From CAWCVR01 sp963799105 (GTDB lineage Bacteria; Acidobacteriota; Terriglobia; Bryobacterales; Bryobacteraceae): 64,000 nt of DNA. The stretch lies in the NCBI GenBank assembly GCA_963799105.1, contig CAWCVR010000023.1:1-64000 (forward strand). Direction: 5' to 3'. Under the pieces are notes generated by a model. That model saw nothing but the letters and a program-made list of their open reading frames with translations. It ran no database searches and was not told the origin of the DNA. A program made the position numbers and the translations under genes. Below are positions 25,742 through 35,514 of this stretch, piece by piece; position 1 is the first letter of the stretch; every line of letters starts with the position of its first letter.

Positions 25742-26575
25742 ATGTCATCGCAACTGAAAATCGAATCCAATCGCCGCAATTCGCAAAAATCCACCGGCCC
25801 CCGCACCGCCGCGGGCAAAGCCGCCTCCTCCCTCAACCACACCAAGTCCGGCCTCTACGCCCAATCCCAGATCATCGCCGGCGAACGCCAGTCCGATTTC
25901 GAGGACCTCGCCGAAGCCTTCACCTCCCGCTACCTCCCTGGATCCGCCGTCGAACACTCCCTCCTCGACATCGCCATCCATTCCGAGTGGATTCTCCGCC
26001 GCCTCCGCCGCGCCGAAACCGGCATCTGGGACTACTTCATCGACGATCACGACTACGGCGACGGCGCCACCGCCCTCGGCCGCGCCTTCGATTGCAACGA
26101 CCGTACCTTCAACCGCCTCCAGCGCCGCCTCGATTCCCTCCAGCGCAATTTCCACCGCGCCATCAAGGAACTCGACCGCCTCCGGTCCGCCCGCCCCGGA
26201 CCCCAACCCGAATCCCCACCGCAGCCCAAGCCAGCCGCCCAGGAATCCGTCATCGGATTCGTCCCGCCCGCCGCCACCGCGGCGAAGCCACTCGCCCCCG
26301 CCTCATCCCCGGCCGCGTCCCGCGTCGCAGCCGCTCCCCTCCCGCCAACACCGCCCGCCATATTTGGCTTCGAATCGTCACCTAACCTCGTCCCGCTCAC
26401 TAAGCCAGCCCTGCCGCTCGCCCCGCCCACTCACATCGCCCCGCCAGCCCACACAACCCAACCAGCCAGACACACCCCTCCAACCTCGCCCGCCGCGTTT
26501 GGCTTCGAATCGTCAACCAGCCCCGCCCCGGCTTTCCCCCTCCCACCCGTTACAATGGAGAAACCGTGTCCTTAA
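25742..26575 (+). CDS. 'STGPRT' family protein of unknown function
   Basis: About 277 residues beginning MSSQLKIESNRRNSQKSTGP with RTAAGKAASSLNHTKSGLYA, a short N-terminal motif found in many acidobacterial and planctomycete proteins, often annotated only as hypothetical. Residues 45-145 form helices (AVEHSLLDIAIHSEWILRRL, FNRLQRRLDSLQRNFHRAIK). The remainder is Pro/Ala-rich linker with two GFESS motifs. A GTG at 25736 is possible, but ATG 25742 is preferred. Its last codons overlap the larC start in another frame. Confidence 0.7.
   Translation: MSSQLKIESNRRNSQKSTGPRTAAGKAASSLNHTKSGLYAQSQIIAGERQSDFEDLAEAFTSRYLPGSAVEHSLLDIAIHSEWILRRLRRAETGIWDYFIDDHDYGDGATALGRAFDCNDRTFNRLQRRLDSLQRNFHRAIKELDRLRSARPGPQPESPPQPKPAAQESVIGFVPPAATAAKPLAPASSPAASRVAAAPLPPTPPAIFGFESSPNLVPLTKPALPLAPPTHIAPPAHTTQPARHTPPTSPAAFGFESSTSPAPAFPLPPVTMEKPCP
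26551..26560 (+). promoter_or_regulatory. Possible -10 box and ribosome site for larC
   Basis: TACAAT (26551-26556) is followed by GGAG (26557-26560), five bases before GTG 26566. Either element could act alone; both in tandem so close to the start is notable. Confidence 0.35.
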
Positions 26576-27726
26576 CCTGTTACCTCGATGCCTTCTCCGG
26601 AATCAGCGGAGACATGCTTGTCGGCGCGCTAGCCGACGCCGGCGCAGACCCGGCTGCCATCGCCGAAGCCGTCCATTCGCTTCAGTGCGACGCCACAGTC
26701 TCCTTCGAAAAGGTCGTCCGCGGCGGTGTCACCGCCACCAAGTACAAGGTTGCCACCACCGAGACCGGCGTCCACCGGCACCTTTCTCACATCGTCAAGA
26801 TGATCGAGACCGCCCGTCTTTCCGACCGCGCCAAGCGTGACGCCATCGCCGTCTTCCGCCGCCTCGGAGAAGCCGAGGCCCAGGTCCACGGCGTCCCCGT
26901 CGAGAAGGTTCACTTCCACGAGGTCGGCGCGGCCGATTCCATCGCCGATATCGTCGGCGCCTGCGTCGCCTTCGACCTGCTCGACGTCAACTCCATCGTC
27001 TGCTCTCCCCTCAACGTCGGCAGCGGAACCGTCGAAACCCAGCACGGCGTCCTTCCCGTCCCCGCTCCCGCCACCGCCCGCCTCCTCCTGGGCGTCCCCA
27101 TCTACGTCCAGGGTCCCAGCGTCGAGTTGACCACCCCCACCGGCGCCGCTATCGCCGTCACCCTCGCCCAGCGCTTCGGCGTCCTTCCCGCTCTCAAGGT
27201 CGAAGCCATCGGTTACGGCGCCGGCGGCCACGACTTCCCCCACCACGCCAACGTCCTCCGCGTGTTCGTCGGCGTTTCGCTCTCCGTCAGCGAATCCCTG
27301 ATCGTCTCCGTCATCGAGGCCAATATCGACGACCTCACCCCCCAGGTCCTGGCCTACGCCACCGAACGCCTCATGGAGTGCGGCGCCCTCGATGTCACCG
27401 TCCAGCCCCTCACCATGAAGAAGGGCCGCCCCGGCCACCTCCTCCGCGTCATCGCCCGCCCCGAACACCAGGAAGCTCTCGCCCAGATCGTCTTCGCCGA
27501 AACCTCCTCCCTCGGCGTGCGCATCCACACCGCCGAACGCCGCGTCCTGCCACGCACCATGACGGAAGTCGAAACCCCCCATGGCAAGGTGCGCATGAAA
27601 GTCTCCCCCGGCGGTTTCTACGCCCCCGAGTACGAGGATTGCCGCCGTCTCGCCCGCGCCTCCGGCGTGGCCCTCAAGCACATCATCGCCGAAGCCAACT
27701 ACGCGTACTTGAGCAAACGCAAATGA
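26566..27726 (+). CDS. larC: Nickel insertion protein LarC (nickel-pincer cofactor synthesis)
   Basis: A 386-residue LarC. It inserts nickel into pyridinium-3,5-bisthiocarboxylic acid mononucleotide to finish the cofactor of lactate racemase and related enzymes. Signatures: LDAFSGISGDMLVGALADAG at the N-terminus, VHFHEVGAADSIADIVG in the middle, and the C-terminal VIEANIDDLTPQVLAYATER. GTG 26566 is chosen with a GGAG; it overlaps the preceding gene by ten bases. Its TGA overlaps the metG ATG (ATGA). No larB, larE or larA is seen in the window, so partner genes must lie elsewhere. Confidence 0.9.
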   Translation: MSLTCYLDAFSGISGDMLVGALADAGADPAAIAEAVHSLQCDATVSFEKVVRGGVTATKYKVATTETGVHRHLSHIVKMIETARLSDRAKRDAIAVFRRLGEAEAQVHGVPVEKVHFHEVGAADSIADIVGACVAFDLLDVNSIVCSPLNVGSGTVETQHGVLPVPAPATARLLLGVPIYVQGPSVELTTPTGAAIAVTLAQRFGVLPALKVEAIGYGAGGHDFPHHANVLRVFVGVSLSVSESLIVSVIEANIDDLTPQVLAYATERLMECGALDVTVQPLTMKKGRPGHLLRVIARPEHQEALAQIVFAETSSLGVRIHTAERRVLPRTMTEVETPHGKVRMKVSPGGFYAPEYEDCRRLARASGVALKHIIAEANYAYLSKRK

Positions 27727-29636
27727 AATACTACATCACCACTCCTATCTATTACGTCAACGCCGCGCCCCACATCGGCCACGCCTACACTACTATCGTC
27801 GCCGACCTCTTAAAACGTTATAAGAGCATGCTCGGATTCCACGCCGTCCTCACCACCGGCTCCGACGAGCACGGCGTCAACGTGGAGCGCTCGGCCGAAC
27901 GCGCGGGCAAATCCCCCCAGGTCTTCTGCGACGCCATTGCCGCCGAGTTCGCCCGCCAGTGGAACGTGCTCGGCCTTCAGATCGATCATTTCCAGCGCAC
28001 CACCGACCCCCGCCACGCCACCGTCGTCCAGGACCTCTTCGACCGCTGCCGCAAGAACGGCTACGTCTACAAGGGCTCCTACTCCGGCCAGTACTGCATC
28101 TTCGACAACCTTTACGTCAACGATGCCAAGCCCGGCGACCCCTGCCCGGATTGCGGCCGTCCCACCGAAACCATCGCCGAGGAGAACTTCTTTTTCAAGC
28201 TCTCCGCCTTCACCGAAAAGCTGCTGGCCCTCTACGAATCGCACCCCGATTTCATCCAGCCCGAATCCCGCCGCAACGAAGTGCTGGCCTTCGTCCGCCA
28301 GGGGCTCACCGATATCTCCATCACCCGCACCAACATCAAGTGGGGCATCCCCGTGGCCGGCGAATCGCCGCACGTCTTCTACGTCTGGTTCGACGCCCTC
28401 ACCGCCTACCTCACCGCCGTCGCCGGTGAAGACCTCTGGCCCGCCGACCTGCACCTGATCGGCAAGGAGATCGTTCGCTTCCACGCCATCTACTGGCCCG
28501 CGTTCCTGTGGGCCGCCGGCCTGGAACTGCCCAAACGCATCTACGCTCACGGCTGGCTGCTCTTCGAGAACGACAAGATGTCCAAGTCGCGCGGCAACAT
28601 CGTTCGCGCCGAACCCATCTGCCAGGTTATGGGCGCCGATGCCCTACGCTACTTCCTGCTCCGCGAAGTGGTCTTCGGTACCGACGGCAGCTTCAGCTAC
28701 GACGCCCTGGTGGGACGCTACAATTCCGACCTCGCCAACGGCCTCGGCAACCTCGCCAGCCGCACCCTCACCATGATCCGCCAGTACCGCGATGGCGTCA
28801 TCCCCGCCGCCACCGCCACCGAAATCCACGATGTCGCCACCGCTGTCATCGCCCAGACCCGCGCCGCCTTCGACGCCTTCGAATTCTCCAAGGGCCTGGA
28901 AGCCGTCTGGTCGCTGATCTCCGCCGTCGACAAGTACATCGTCCGGCAGGCCCCCTGGAAACACGTCAAGGACGCCGGGCCCGAGCATCTCAACGAGACC
29001 CTCTACACCGCCGCCGAAGCCCTGCGCATCGCCGCCGTCCTGCTCGCCCCCGTCCTCCCCGAATCCACCCGCAAGATCTGGTCTCAACTCGGCATGAAAT
29101 CCTCCCTCGAATCCGTCCGCCTCGACTCGCTTCAGTGGGGCGGCCTCGAGCCCGGCCAGCCCATCGGCGAGATCGCCGCCGTTTTCCCGCGCATCGATCC
29201 GAAGGAAGCTATCGGCAGAATGCGCGAGTTGGAGGAGAGGGCGACCGCCGAACAGGCCGTCCTCATGGGCAAGAAGCCGGAAGCCGCCGCTCCGGTCGAG
29301 GCCTCCACCAAGATCCCCATCGGCGACTTCGTCAAGGTCGATCTCCGTGTCGGGCTGGTTCTCTCCGCCGAGCGCGTCAAGGGCGCCGACAAACTCATGC
29401 ACATGAAGGTCGATATCGGCGAGCCCCAGCCGCGCACCATAGTCGCCGGCATCGCCGAAGCCTATCCGCCGGAGGCGCTCGTCAACCGAAAAGTCGTCAT
29501 CGTGGCCAACCTCGAACCCCGCAAGCTGAAAGGCATCGAATCCAACGGCATGATCGTAGCCGCCTCCGTCGAAGGCGGCAAGCCCGTCCTCGCCGGCTTC
29601 CACGAAGACATCCCCGTGGGAGCCCGCCTCAAGTGA
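27723..29636 (+). CDS. metG: Methionyl-tRNA synthetase
   Basis: A 637-residue class I synthetase charging tRNA-Met. The HIGH motif is at 17-20 (PHIGHAY), KMSKS at 285-289. A zinc-knuckle-like region has only the second CxxC (PCPDCG); the first appears lost, as in the single-knuckle group. The anticodon-binding helical domain follows, and the last 110 residues are the EMAP-II/tRNA-binding module (VDLRVGLVLSAERVKGADKL, ESNGMIVAA). Start ATG 27723 overlaps the larC stop, and its TGA overlaps the GTG of tatD. Housekeeping function. Confidence 0.97.
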   Translation: MKYYITTPIYYVNAAPHIGHAYTTIVADLLKRYKSMLGFHAVLTTGSDEHGVNVERSAERAGKSPQVFCDAIAAEFARQWNVLGLQIDHFQRTTDPRHATVVQDLFDRCRKNGYVYKGSYSGQYCIFDNLYVNDAKPGDPCPDCGRPTETIAEENFFFKLSAFTEKLLALYESHPDFIQPESRRNEVLAFVRQGLTDISITRTNIKWGIPVAGESPHVFYVWFDALTAYLTAVAGEDLWPADLHLIGKEIVRFHAIYWPAFLWAAGLELPKRIYAHGWLLFENDKMSKSRGNIVRAEPICQVMGADALRYFLLREVVFGTDGSFSYDALVGRYNSDLANGLGNLASRTLTMIRQYRDGVIPAATATEIHDVATAVIAQTRAAFDAFEFSKGLEAVWSLISAVDKYIVRQAPWKHVKDAGPEHLNETLYTAAEALRIAAVLLAPVLPESTRKIWSQLGMKSSLESVRLDSLQWGGLEPGQPIGEIAAVFPRIDPKEAIGRMRELEERATAEQAVLMGKKPEAAAPVEASTKIPIGDFVKVDLRVGLVLSAERVKGADKLMHMKVDIGEPQPRTIVAGIAEAYPPEALVNRKVVIVANLEPRKLKGIESNGMIVAASVEGGKPVLAGFHEDIPVGARLK

Positions 29637-30397
29637 CCCTGATCGACTCCCACTGCCACCTCGACGACCGGCAGTTCTCCGCCGACCGCGACGAAACCAT
29701 CTCTCGCGCGCTCGCCGCCGGTGTCGAAACCATGCTGGCCATCGGCTCCGGCGACGGCCCGCCCGATCTCGAGTGCGCCATTCGCCTGGCCGACCGCTAC
29801 CCCTTCATCCGCGCCACCATCGGCGTCCACCCCCACGACGCCTCTAAGGCCACCCCGGAGACCTTCGACTGTCTCCGCCGCCTCGCCTCCCATCCGAAGG
29901 TCGCCGCCATAGGCGAGATCGGCCTCGACTACCACTACGACAACTCCCCGCGCCCTGTCCAGCGCTCCGTCTTCGCCGCACAACTCGATATCGCCACCGA
30001 GTCCAAGCTCCCCGTCGTCATCCACACCCGCGAAGCCTGGGACGATACCGTCGCTCTCCTCCGCCAGCACTGGCGCGGCCCCGGCGTAGTGCACTGCTTC
30101 ACCGGCGGCCCGGAGCAGGCCCGCGAGGCCCTCGATCTCGGATTCCACCTGGCCTTCGGCGGAGTCATTACCTTTCCCAAAGCCGAGTCCACCCGCGAGT
30201 CCGCCCTCCTCGCGCCACTCGACCGCCTGCTCGTCGAGACCGACTGCCCCTATCTTGCCCCCGTCCCCCACCGCGGCCGGCGCAACGAGCCCGCCTTTTT
30301 ACTTGAAATTGTAAAGTCCTTGGCAATGATCCGAAGTGTGACCCCCGACGAGATATCCGGCGCCACCACGCGCAACTTCCGCTCCCTCTTCGGCTAG
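29633..30397 (+). CDS. TatD family hydrolase/DNase
   Basis: A 254-residue TIM-barrel metal-dependent hydrolase. Metal-binding motifs: DSHCHLDD (HxH) at the N-terminus, GEIGLDYHYD (Glu), VIHTREAW (His), HCFTGG (His) and VETDCPY (Asp). TatD-type proteins act as 3'-5' exonucleases in DNA repair or as D-aminoacyl-hydrolase relatives. The GTG start at 29633 overlaps the metG stop (GTGA), giving a tightly coupled larC-metG-tatD run. Its neighbouring of metG is common in bacteria. Confidence 0.93.
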   Translation: MTLIDSHCHLDDRQFSADRDETISRALAAGVETMLAIGSGDGPPDLECAIRLADRYPFIRATIGVHPHDASKATPETFDCLRRLASHPKVAAIGEIGLDYHYDNSPRPVQRSVFAAQLDIATESKLPVVIHTREAWDDTVALLRQHWRGPGVVHCFTGGPEQAREALDLGFHLAFGGVITFPKAESTRESALLAPLDRLLVETDCPYLAPVPHRGRRNEPAFLLEIVKSLAMIRSVTPDEISGATTRNFRSLFG

Positions 30398-30620
30398 GTC
30401 TTCGACCGTGTGATCCGGCGCCTTTGCCGGGCCGTCCGCTCAGAAGCCGTGAAGAAATCGGCCGGACTGCCGGGTTGACAGACGAAAGCGTCTGTCCCAC
30501 ATAGCACTCGAAGGACTTGCAGCGAGGTGGGGCAGGCGCTTCCGCCTGCCAACCGATTTCTTCACAGCATCTAAGGCAGTGGCCCGTGGCAATGGAACGG
30601 CATCTTGCGGTCACGGCGCC
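30398..30620. repeat. Dispersed non-coding element, reverse copy
   Basis: Its edges match the element at 57774-57899 in inverse orientation: AGGTCTTCGACCGTGTGAT at 30397-30415, and GGCCCGTGGCAATGGAACGG .. GGTCACGGC at 30582-30618. The inside differs, with GGTTGACAGACG-AAAG-CGTCTGTC-type and GGCAGGCG-CTTC-CGCCTGCC hairpins. No ORF with coding character. It fills most of the gap before the polyprenyl synthase. Confidence 0.65.
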
Positions 30621-30781
30621 AGCCGGGGACCGGCTCCGTTTTTCGCGCGCCCCCGCATCCTGGCGCCAACCCGCAGCGCCCCGCCGCGCGAAAAATGGCT
30701 GTCTGTCTCCGGGTTTCCGCAGCTTCCGCCCGCCGCCAGTTTGCTCCCACCCCCCGGCAACAGGTAGACTGGTTTACTTAC

Positions 30782-31795
30782 ATGAGTTTAGGCAAGCTGC
30801 GGCAGACCCTGACAGCCCAGGAGATCTTCGACCTTATCCACGACGATCTGGTCGAGGTGGAGCGCAAGCTGTCCGCCGAGTCCGTGGCATCCGTCGATAC
30901 CGTCACCGCCATCGGCCACTACCTCCACTCCGCCGGAGGCAAGCGCCTCCGCCCCGCCCTGCTGATCCTCTCCGCCCGCCTGGCTTCCGGCGATTCCGCC
31001 CGCGCACCGGACACCGCCATCCACCTCGGCGCAGTCGTCGAGATGATCCACGCCGCCACCCTGGTCCACGACGACGTCATCGACGCCGCCCAGACCCGCC
31101 GCGGCCGCCCCTCCTCCAACGTCAAATGGGGCAACCACACCTGCGTCCTCGCCGGCGACTGGCTCTACATGCAGGCCTTCCAGATCGCCCTTCGCGAACG
31201 CGACTTCCCCACCCTCGACCTGCTCATCGGTCTCACCCAGATCATGGTGGAAGGCGAGCTCCAGCAGCTCGAACACATCGGCCGCATCGACATCTCCGAG
31301 CCCGATTGCATGGAACTGGTGGACCGCAAGACCGCCCGCCTCTTCTCCGTCTGCGCCCGTCTCGGCGTGCTCGCCGCGCGCGGCGGCGCCGCTCTTCAGG
31401 AACGCCTCGGCGAGTATGCCTGGAACCTCGGCATGGCCTTCCAACTGGTCGACGACGTGCTCGATTTCACGGCCCGCGAGAAGACCCTTGGCAAGCCCGT
31501 CGGCGGCGACCTCCGCGAAGGCAAGGTCACCCTGCCCCTGGTCTACGCCTTGGAACGCGCCACCCCCGCCGAGCACCGCCTCGTCCGCACCGTCCTCGAA
31601 GACCGCAGCTACGACACGGTTCCCTTCGCCCGCATCCTCGATCTGCTGGAGAAGTACCGCGGCATCGAACGCGTTCGCGAACGCGCCCGGGCCTTTACCG
31701 GCAAGGCCCGCATGGCCATCAGCGAGTTCCCCGATTCCCCCTGCCAACGCGCGCTACTCGCCGTCACCGGCCTGGTGACCGAGCGCGATCACTGA
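30782..31795 (+). CDS. Long-chain polyprenyl diphosphate synthase
   Basis: A 337-residue trans-isoprenyl diphosphate synthase that extends farnesyl or geranylgeranyl diphosphate with IPP, most likely for the quinone side chain. First Asp-rich motif LVHDDVIDAA (DDxxD), second QLVDDVLDF (DDxxD), and GGKRLRPALL. Small residues before the first DDxxD favour a long product. ATG 30782 is chosen at the start of homology. It ends seven bases into the convergent STAS gene. Its role fits the ispG gene at 61686, both isoprenoid functions, though unlinked. Confidence 0.92.
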   Translation: MSLGKLRQTLTAQEIFDLIHDDLVEVERKLSAESVASVDTVTAIGHYLHSAGGKRLRPALLILSARLASGDSARAPDTAIHLGAVVEMIHAATLVHDDVIDAAQTRRGRPSSNVKWGNHTCVLAGDWLYMQAFQIALRERDFPTLDLLIGLTQIMVEGELQQLEHIGRIDISEPDCMELVDRKTARLFSVCARLGVLAARGGAALQERLGEYAWNLGMAFQLVDDVLDFTAREKTLGKPVGGDLREGKVTLPLVYALERATPAEHRLVRTVLEDRSYDTVPFARILDLLEKYRGIERVRERARAFTGKARMAISEFPDSPCQRALLAVTGLVTERDH

Positions 31796-32124
31796 GCGGT
31801 CGCGTCCGCCACCGTCGGGAACACGGTCATCAACTGGTCGATCCCCGTAAGCTGAAACAGCCTGCCGACGCGCGCGTTCACGCCCGCCATGCGCATCTCG
31901 CCGCCCGCCTTCTTGATCAGCGTCAGGCACGCCACGAACGTGCCGATGCCGGCGCTATCCGCGTAGTCCAGCCCCGTCAGGTCGAATACCACGCGCCCCG
32001 GCGTCTGGTCGACCAAGTCCTTGACCGCCGCTTCCAGCCGCTCCACCTCGCGGCCCAGCACCAGCCTGCCCGACACGGCCACCACCACCGTCCCCGGGCT
32101 CACCTGCTTCGTTTCCACCGGCAT
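31789..32124 (-). CDS. STAS-domain anti-sigma factor antagonist
   Basis: A 111-residue SpoIIAA-like protein. A single STAS domain covers all of it: VSPGTVVVAVSGRLVLGREV, VVFDLTGLDYADSAGIGTFV with the phosphorylatable Ser in DSAGIG, and GRLFQLTGIDQLM. These proteins bind an anti-sigma kinase when unphosphorylated. ATG 32124 is chosen; GTG 32139 adds five residues. No kinase or phosphatase is adjacent, so the partner is elsewhere. Confidence 0.88.
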   Translation of the reverse strand: MPVETKQVSPGTVVVAVSGRLVLGREVERLEAAVKDLVDQTPGRVVFDLTGLDYADSAGIGTFVACLTLIKKAGGEMRMAGVNARVGRLFQLTGIDQLMTVFPTVADATAQ

Positions 32125-32146
32125 AGGTAAAGGATACACCCTGGGC

Positions 32147-34640
32147 TTACTTCGCGCGACGATCGCTCAGCCACAGCAGGTCTTCCAGCAGGTAGTAGTC
32201 CCCGTAGACCAGCATGCCGTCGGCCGGCCGCGTGCTCGAGCCGTGCCGCAACGCTCCCATTGGCGACAGGTAGCGATCCGTCAGGGACTGCACCATCCGC
32301 TCGCCTTCCCGGCGATACCGCGCCGCGCGCGCCGCGTCCCCATCCAGCTCCGACAGGCGCAGCAGCCCGCCTGCCAGAATGGCCGCCGCCGAACTGTCGC
32401 GGTTGCGAAAGAGGACGCCGTCGTCGTCGAAGTCGTACCACGGCACGCCGTCTTCCGGCAGGCGGTCCAGGGCGAAGTCCGCCGCCTTCCGCGCCGCCGC
32501 CAGAAGCCGCGCGTCGCCGGTGGCGCGGTACGCTTCCGCGAACCCGTACACGCCCCACGCCTGCCCCCGCGACCACGCCGTGTCCGCCGCCAGGCCCTGG
32601 TGCGTGTGCGTGAACACCATCTCCCCCGGCGCCGCATGATTGGGGAACTCCAGCGACTTCTCGGCGGACGCGAACTTCTGCCGGCCGTCCCCGGGGTTGT
32701 AGTGCACCGACTGGCTCACCGCGCCGTCCGGCCGCACCAGCCACTCCGCCGACTTCAGGGCGTGCTGCCGCCCAAGCTCCAGCCATTCGCGGTCGCCCGT
32801 CTCCGCCGCCGCCCACCACCAGATCCGCAGGTTCATCATGGTGTCGATGATGGTGTCGTCGCCGCCCACCGACCACGAGGCCACCAGCCCCACCTTCGGG
32901 TTGTACAGCTCCTTCAGCCGCTCGGCCGCGCGCAGCCCTTCGGCGCGATACTTGGGGTTCGCCGGTGGCCTGGTAACCCAGCACCGAGGAGTAGAAGTTC
33001 ATGAACCCGGTATCGTGGTCCTGCGCCGCCTGTGTTCCCATGATGAGCGAGGTCCACAGCTCCGCCCAAGTCTTGAACCGCTCGTCGTGAGTCCGGCCGT
33101 AGAGCTTCCACAGCTCCCCAGGCCAGAACCCGCCCGTCCAGAAGTAGCCCTGCTGTTCCTTCCAGACGCCCGAGTCGGCATCGCCTTCCGTGAAGAACCC
33201 GCCGGCGCCGGTGGACTTGCCGATCGTCCCGGGCTGGGCGGCTTTGGCGACCGGCTCCAGCTTCAGCGCCGTCCGTTCCGCCGCCTGCCGCAGGAGATCG
33301 ATGGCCTGGTCATAGGCGCGATGCGCCCCGCCGGTGAGCGTGTCCGGCGGCGCGCTCTGGGGCGCGGCGCTCTTCGAGAGCACCTCGACCTCAGCCGGCG
33401 CCGTCATGCGGACGCCCATGTCCGCCAGATACGCCTGGAAGCGTTCGCGGGTGGGCCGTTCTGAATTCGCCGGCGCCACCGCCGTGCGCGGATCCAACGC
33501 TTCCGTCCCTTCCTGGTCCCACATGGCCGCGCCGTAGATCCGCGCCACGCCCCGCTTCGGATGCAGCGCCAACAGCCGGTTGTTCTCATCCGAGCTGACG
33601 TCGCCGGCCTGGTCCGCGGGCGCCATCACGCCCACGCCCAGGTTCTCGTCCGGAAGGTCCTTGTCCATCGACCTCGTTCCCGCGACCACCACCTGGTGTC
33701 CCCAGGTGGCCACCGCGCGAACCGACGGCTCGGCGACTTCCAGGTTCTCGGTCACGGGCTTCAGCGGGATTCCTGTCACCAGCGAGACGCCGTCCGCGTT
33801 GCCGACCGTGATGCGGTGTTCGAACCCGTGCTCGCCCGCCCACTGGGTGATGCGGCTGGCGAGGTCCACCGTACGGCCGCCCACCTTCCAACCCTTGTAC
33901 TCGAGCTCGACGATCGAGCGCACCGCGCCGTCCGCCACGATGCGCCACTTGCGGCCGGCCACCTCCGCCACCGGGGTCACCTTGCCGTCCACCACGGCGC
34001 CGATCCCGGCCACGCCCAGCGCCTTGCCGATGCCGTAGATGTCGCGGCCCAGCGGGCTCTCCTCGTGGTAGCCGTACTCCGGCGACCCGAACAGCTCCAG
34101 GTACAGCCCCGGACGCCGCTTGCCCCACAGGTCGATGGCGTTGCGCGCATCCCAGTAGATGCGCCAGGCGGTGGTTTCCGATTCCCACCCCGGCCCTTCG
34201 TAGTGCGCGGCGAACCGCGCGGAGGTTCGCTTGGGGTATGGCGTCCGCAACCGCTGGATAGCCGCCGCGTCGCCGTAGGCGATGGTCACGATGCGCGTAG
34301 ACCGCGGCTTGAGATCGATCTGGAACGCCAGCTCGTCGTACCGCCCGTCGCCATCCAGATCGTCGGCCTGCGACGGCAGTTCCACGGTCTGGAGCGTGCG
34401 CGCATCTTCTTCGAGGGTGGCGGCCTCGCTGGTGGTGACGATGGCGGTTCCCGCGGTGAAATCCGGCGCCACGCGTTTGAGCGCGGCCACCGGAACCACG
34501 ATGTCTTCCGCCGTGCGCGCGGACGGCCCGGGGTTGGTCACCGCCAGCTTGAGGACTTTGATACGCGGGGCCTCTCCGGCAGGGCAGACCCAGACACCTA
34601 GCGCCAGAATTGCGAGGGCCGTCCGCAGCGATGGGGTCAC
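32147..34640 (-). pseudogene. DUF4861 and GH88 (unsaturated uronyl hydrolase) fusion, one frameshift
   Basis: From GTG 34640 the first frame gives a signal peptide (LRTALAILALGVWVCPAG), then a DUF4861-like beta-rich region (residues about 25-380) and the first part of a GH88 barrel (GYFWTGGFWPGELWKLYG). Near 32955 the sense shifts by one base: the second frame continues NPKYRAEGLRAAERLKELYN.., VASWSVGGDDTIIDTMMNLR, SRGQAWGVYGFAEAYRATGD, and ends YGDYYLLEDLLWLSDRRAK at 32147. GH88 enzymes remove the unsaturated uronate left by polysaccharide lyases, with catalysis by hydration. Repaired length would be about 830 residues. The start overlaps the kduI-like stop (GTGA). Either a real disruption or a base-call error. 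Confidence 0.85.
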
Positions 34641-35467
34641 TTACGCGAAGCTTCCAGGCCGCTGCCGCCCTGGGCATACTCCGGCTGCACATTGACAACG
34701 CCGAACTGCCGGTCCTCGACTTCCCGGTGGGCCGCCATCATCCACAGGAACCCGACCGTACCGCCCGGCGCAGACACGTTGGGGTGATAGCCCGCCGGCA
34801 TGGCCACCACATCGCCTTCCCGCACCACCACCACCAGCTCCGGATTCCGCGGATCGGTGTAGACGAACTGAACGCCCCACGACGGAGCCGGCATGTCGAT
34901 GTAGAGGTAGGCTTCCTCGAGCATCTCGCCGTGCTCGTGCGGCGGCCAGGACGCCCAGTTCCCGGGCTCGGTGAAGGTGACGCCCGCCACGATGCGGCCG
35001 GCCTTCACGTTCTTGCCGATCAGGATGTTCAGGTTGCGCTTGTTGGCCACGCCGCCCGTCAGGAAGTGCAGCGTGGGCTCCTTCTGGATGTCGGCGAAGC
35101 GCACGAACTGGATGGGGTACGTGCCCTCCACGGGCGCCGCCACCTCGGCCAGGTCGAAACCGTCCGGCGACGGCGTGACGGTTACCTCGCTCGCGCGCGG
35201 CACGTAGAGCGCGTCGTACTTCGAGAGCTCGAAGCGTTGGCCAGCGGCGTCAATCGAGCCGGCGCCGCGCAGGCAGATCAGGCCGGTCTCCAACCCGCCG
35301 CTGGAGAAGCTGAGCGGCTTATCGGTTCCGTCCAGGATGATGCGGCCGTAGTGCAGTTGCCGCACGGCCGCCTCGCCGGGCGCCAGCGACTTGGTGCGCC
35401 CTTTCCGCAGATGGGTTCCTCGCCGGACACACCCGGCTTCGGTGATGGGGAGAAGCGATGTAGACAT
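34637..35467 (-). CDS. KduI/IolB family isomerase
   Basis: A 276-residue bicupin. The metal-binding cupin motif is WASWPPHEHGEMLEEAYLYI with His, His, Glu; later FLWMMAAHREVEDRQFGVVN supplies the last ligand region. Family members are 5-dehydro-4-deoxyuronate isomerase (KduI) and 5-deoxyglucuronate isomerase (IolB). Linkage with a GH88 gene and overlap of its stop favour the KduI role, converting the uronate released to 3-deoxy-glycero-hexulosonate. ATG 35467 start. Named KduI by context, not by certain orthology. Confidence 0.8.
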   Translation of the reverse strand: MSTSLLPITEAGCVRRGTHLRKGRTKSLAPGEAAVRQLHYGRIILDGTDKPLSFSSGGLETGLICLRGAGSIDAAGQRFELSKYDALYVPRASEVTVTPSPDGFDLAEVAAPVEGTYPIQFVRFADIQKEPTLHFLTGGVANKRNLNILIGKNVKAGRIVAGVTFTEPGNWASWPPHEHGEMLEEAYLYIDMPAPSWGVQFVYTDPRNPELVVVVREGDVVAMPAGYHPNVSAPGGTVGFLWMMAAHREVEDRQFGVVNVQPEYAQGGSGLEASRK

Positions 35468-35514
35468 TTCGCTCCCAGTCTATGCCCGCGGCAATTCGAG
35501 TGTCAACGCGCGCG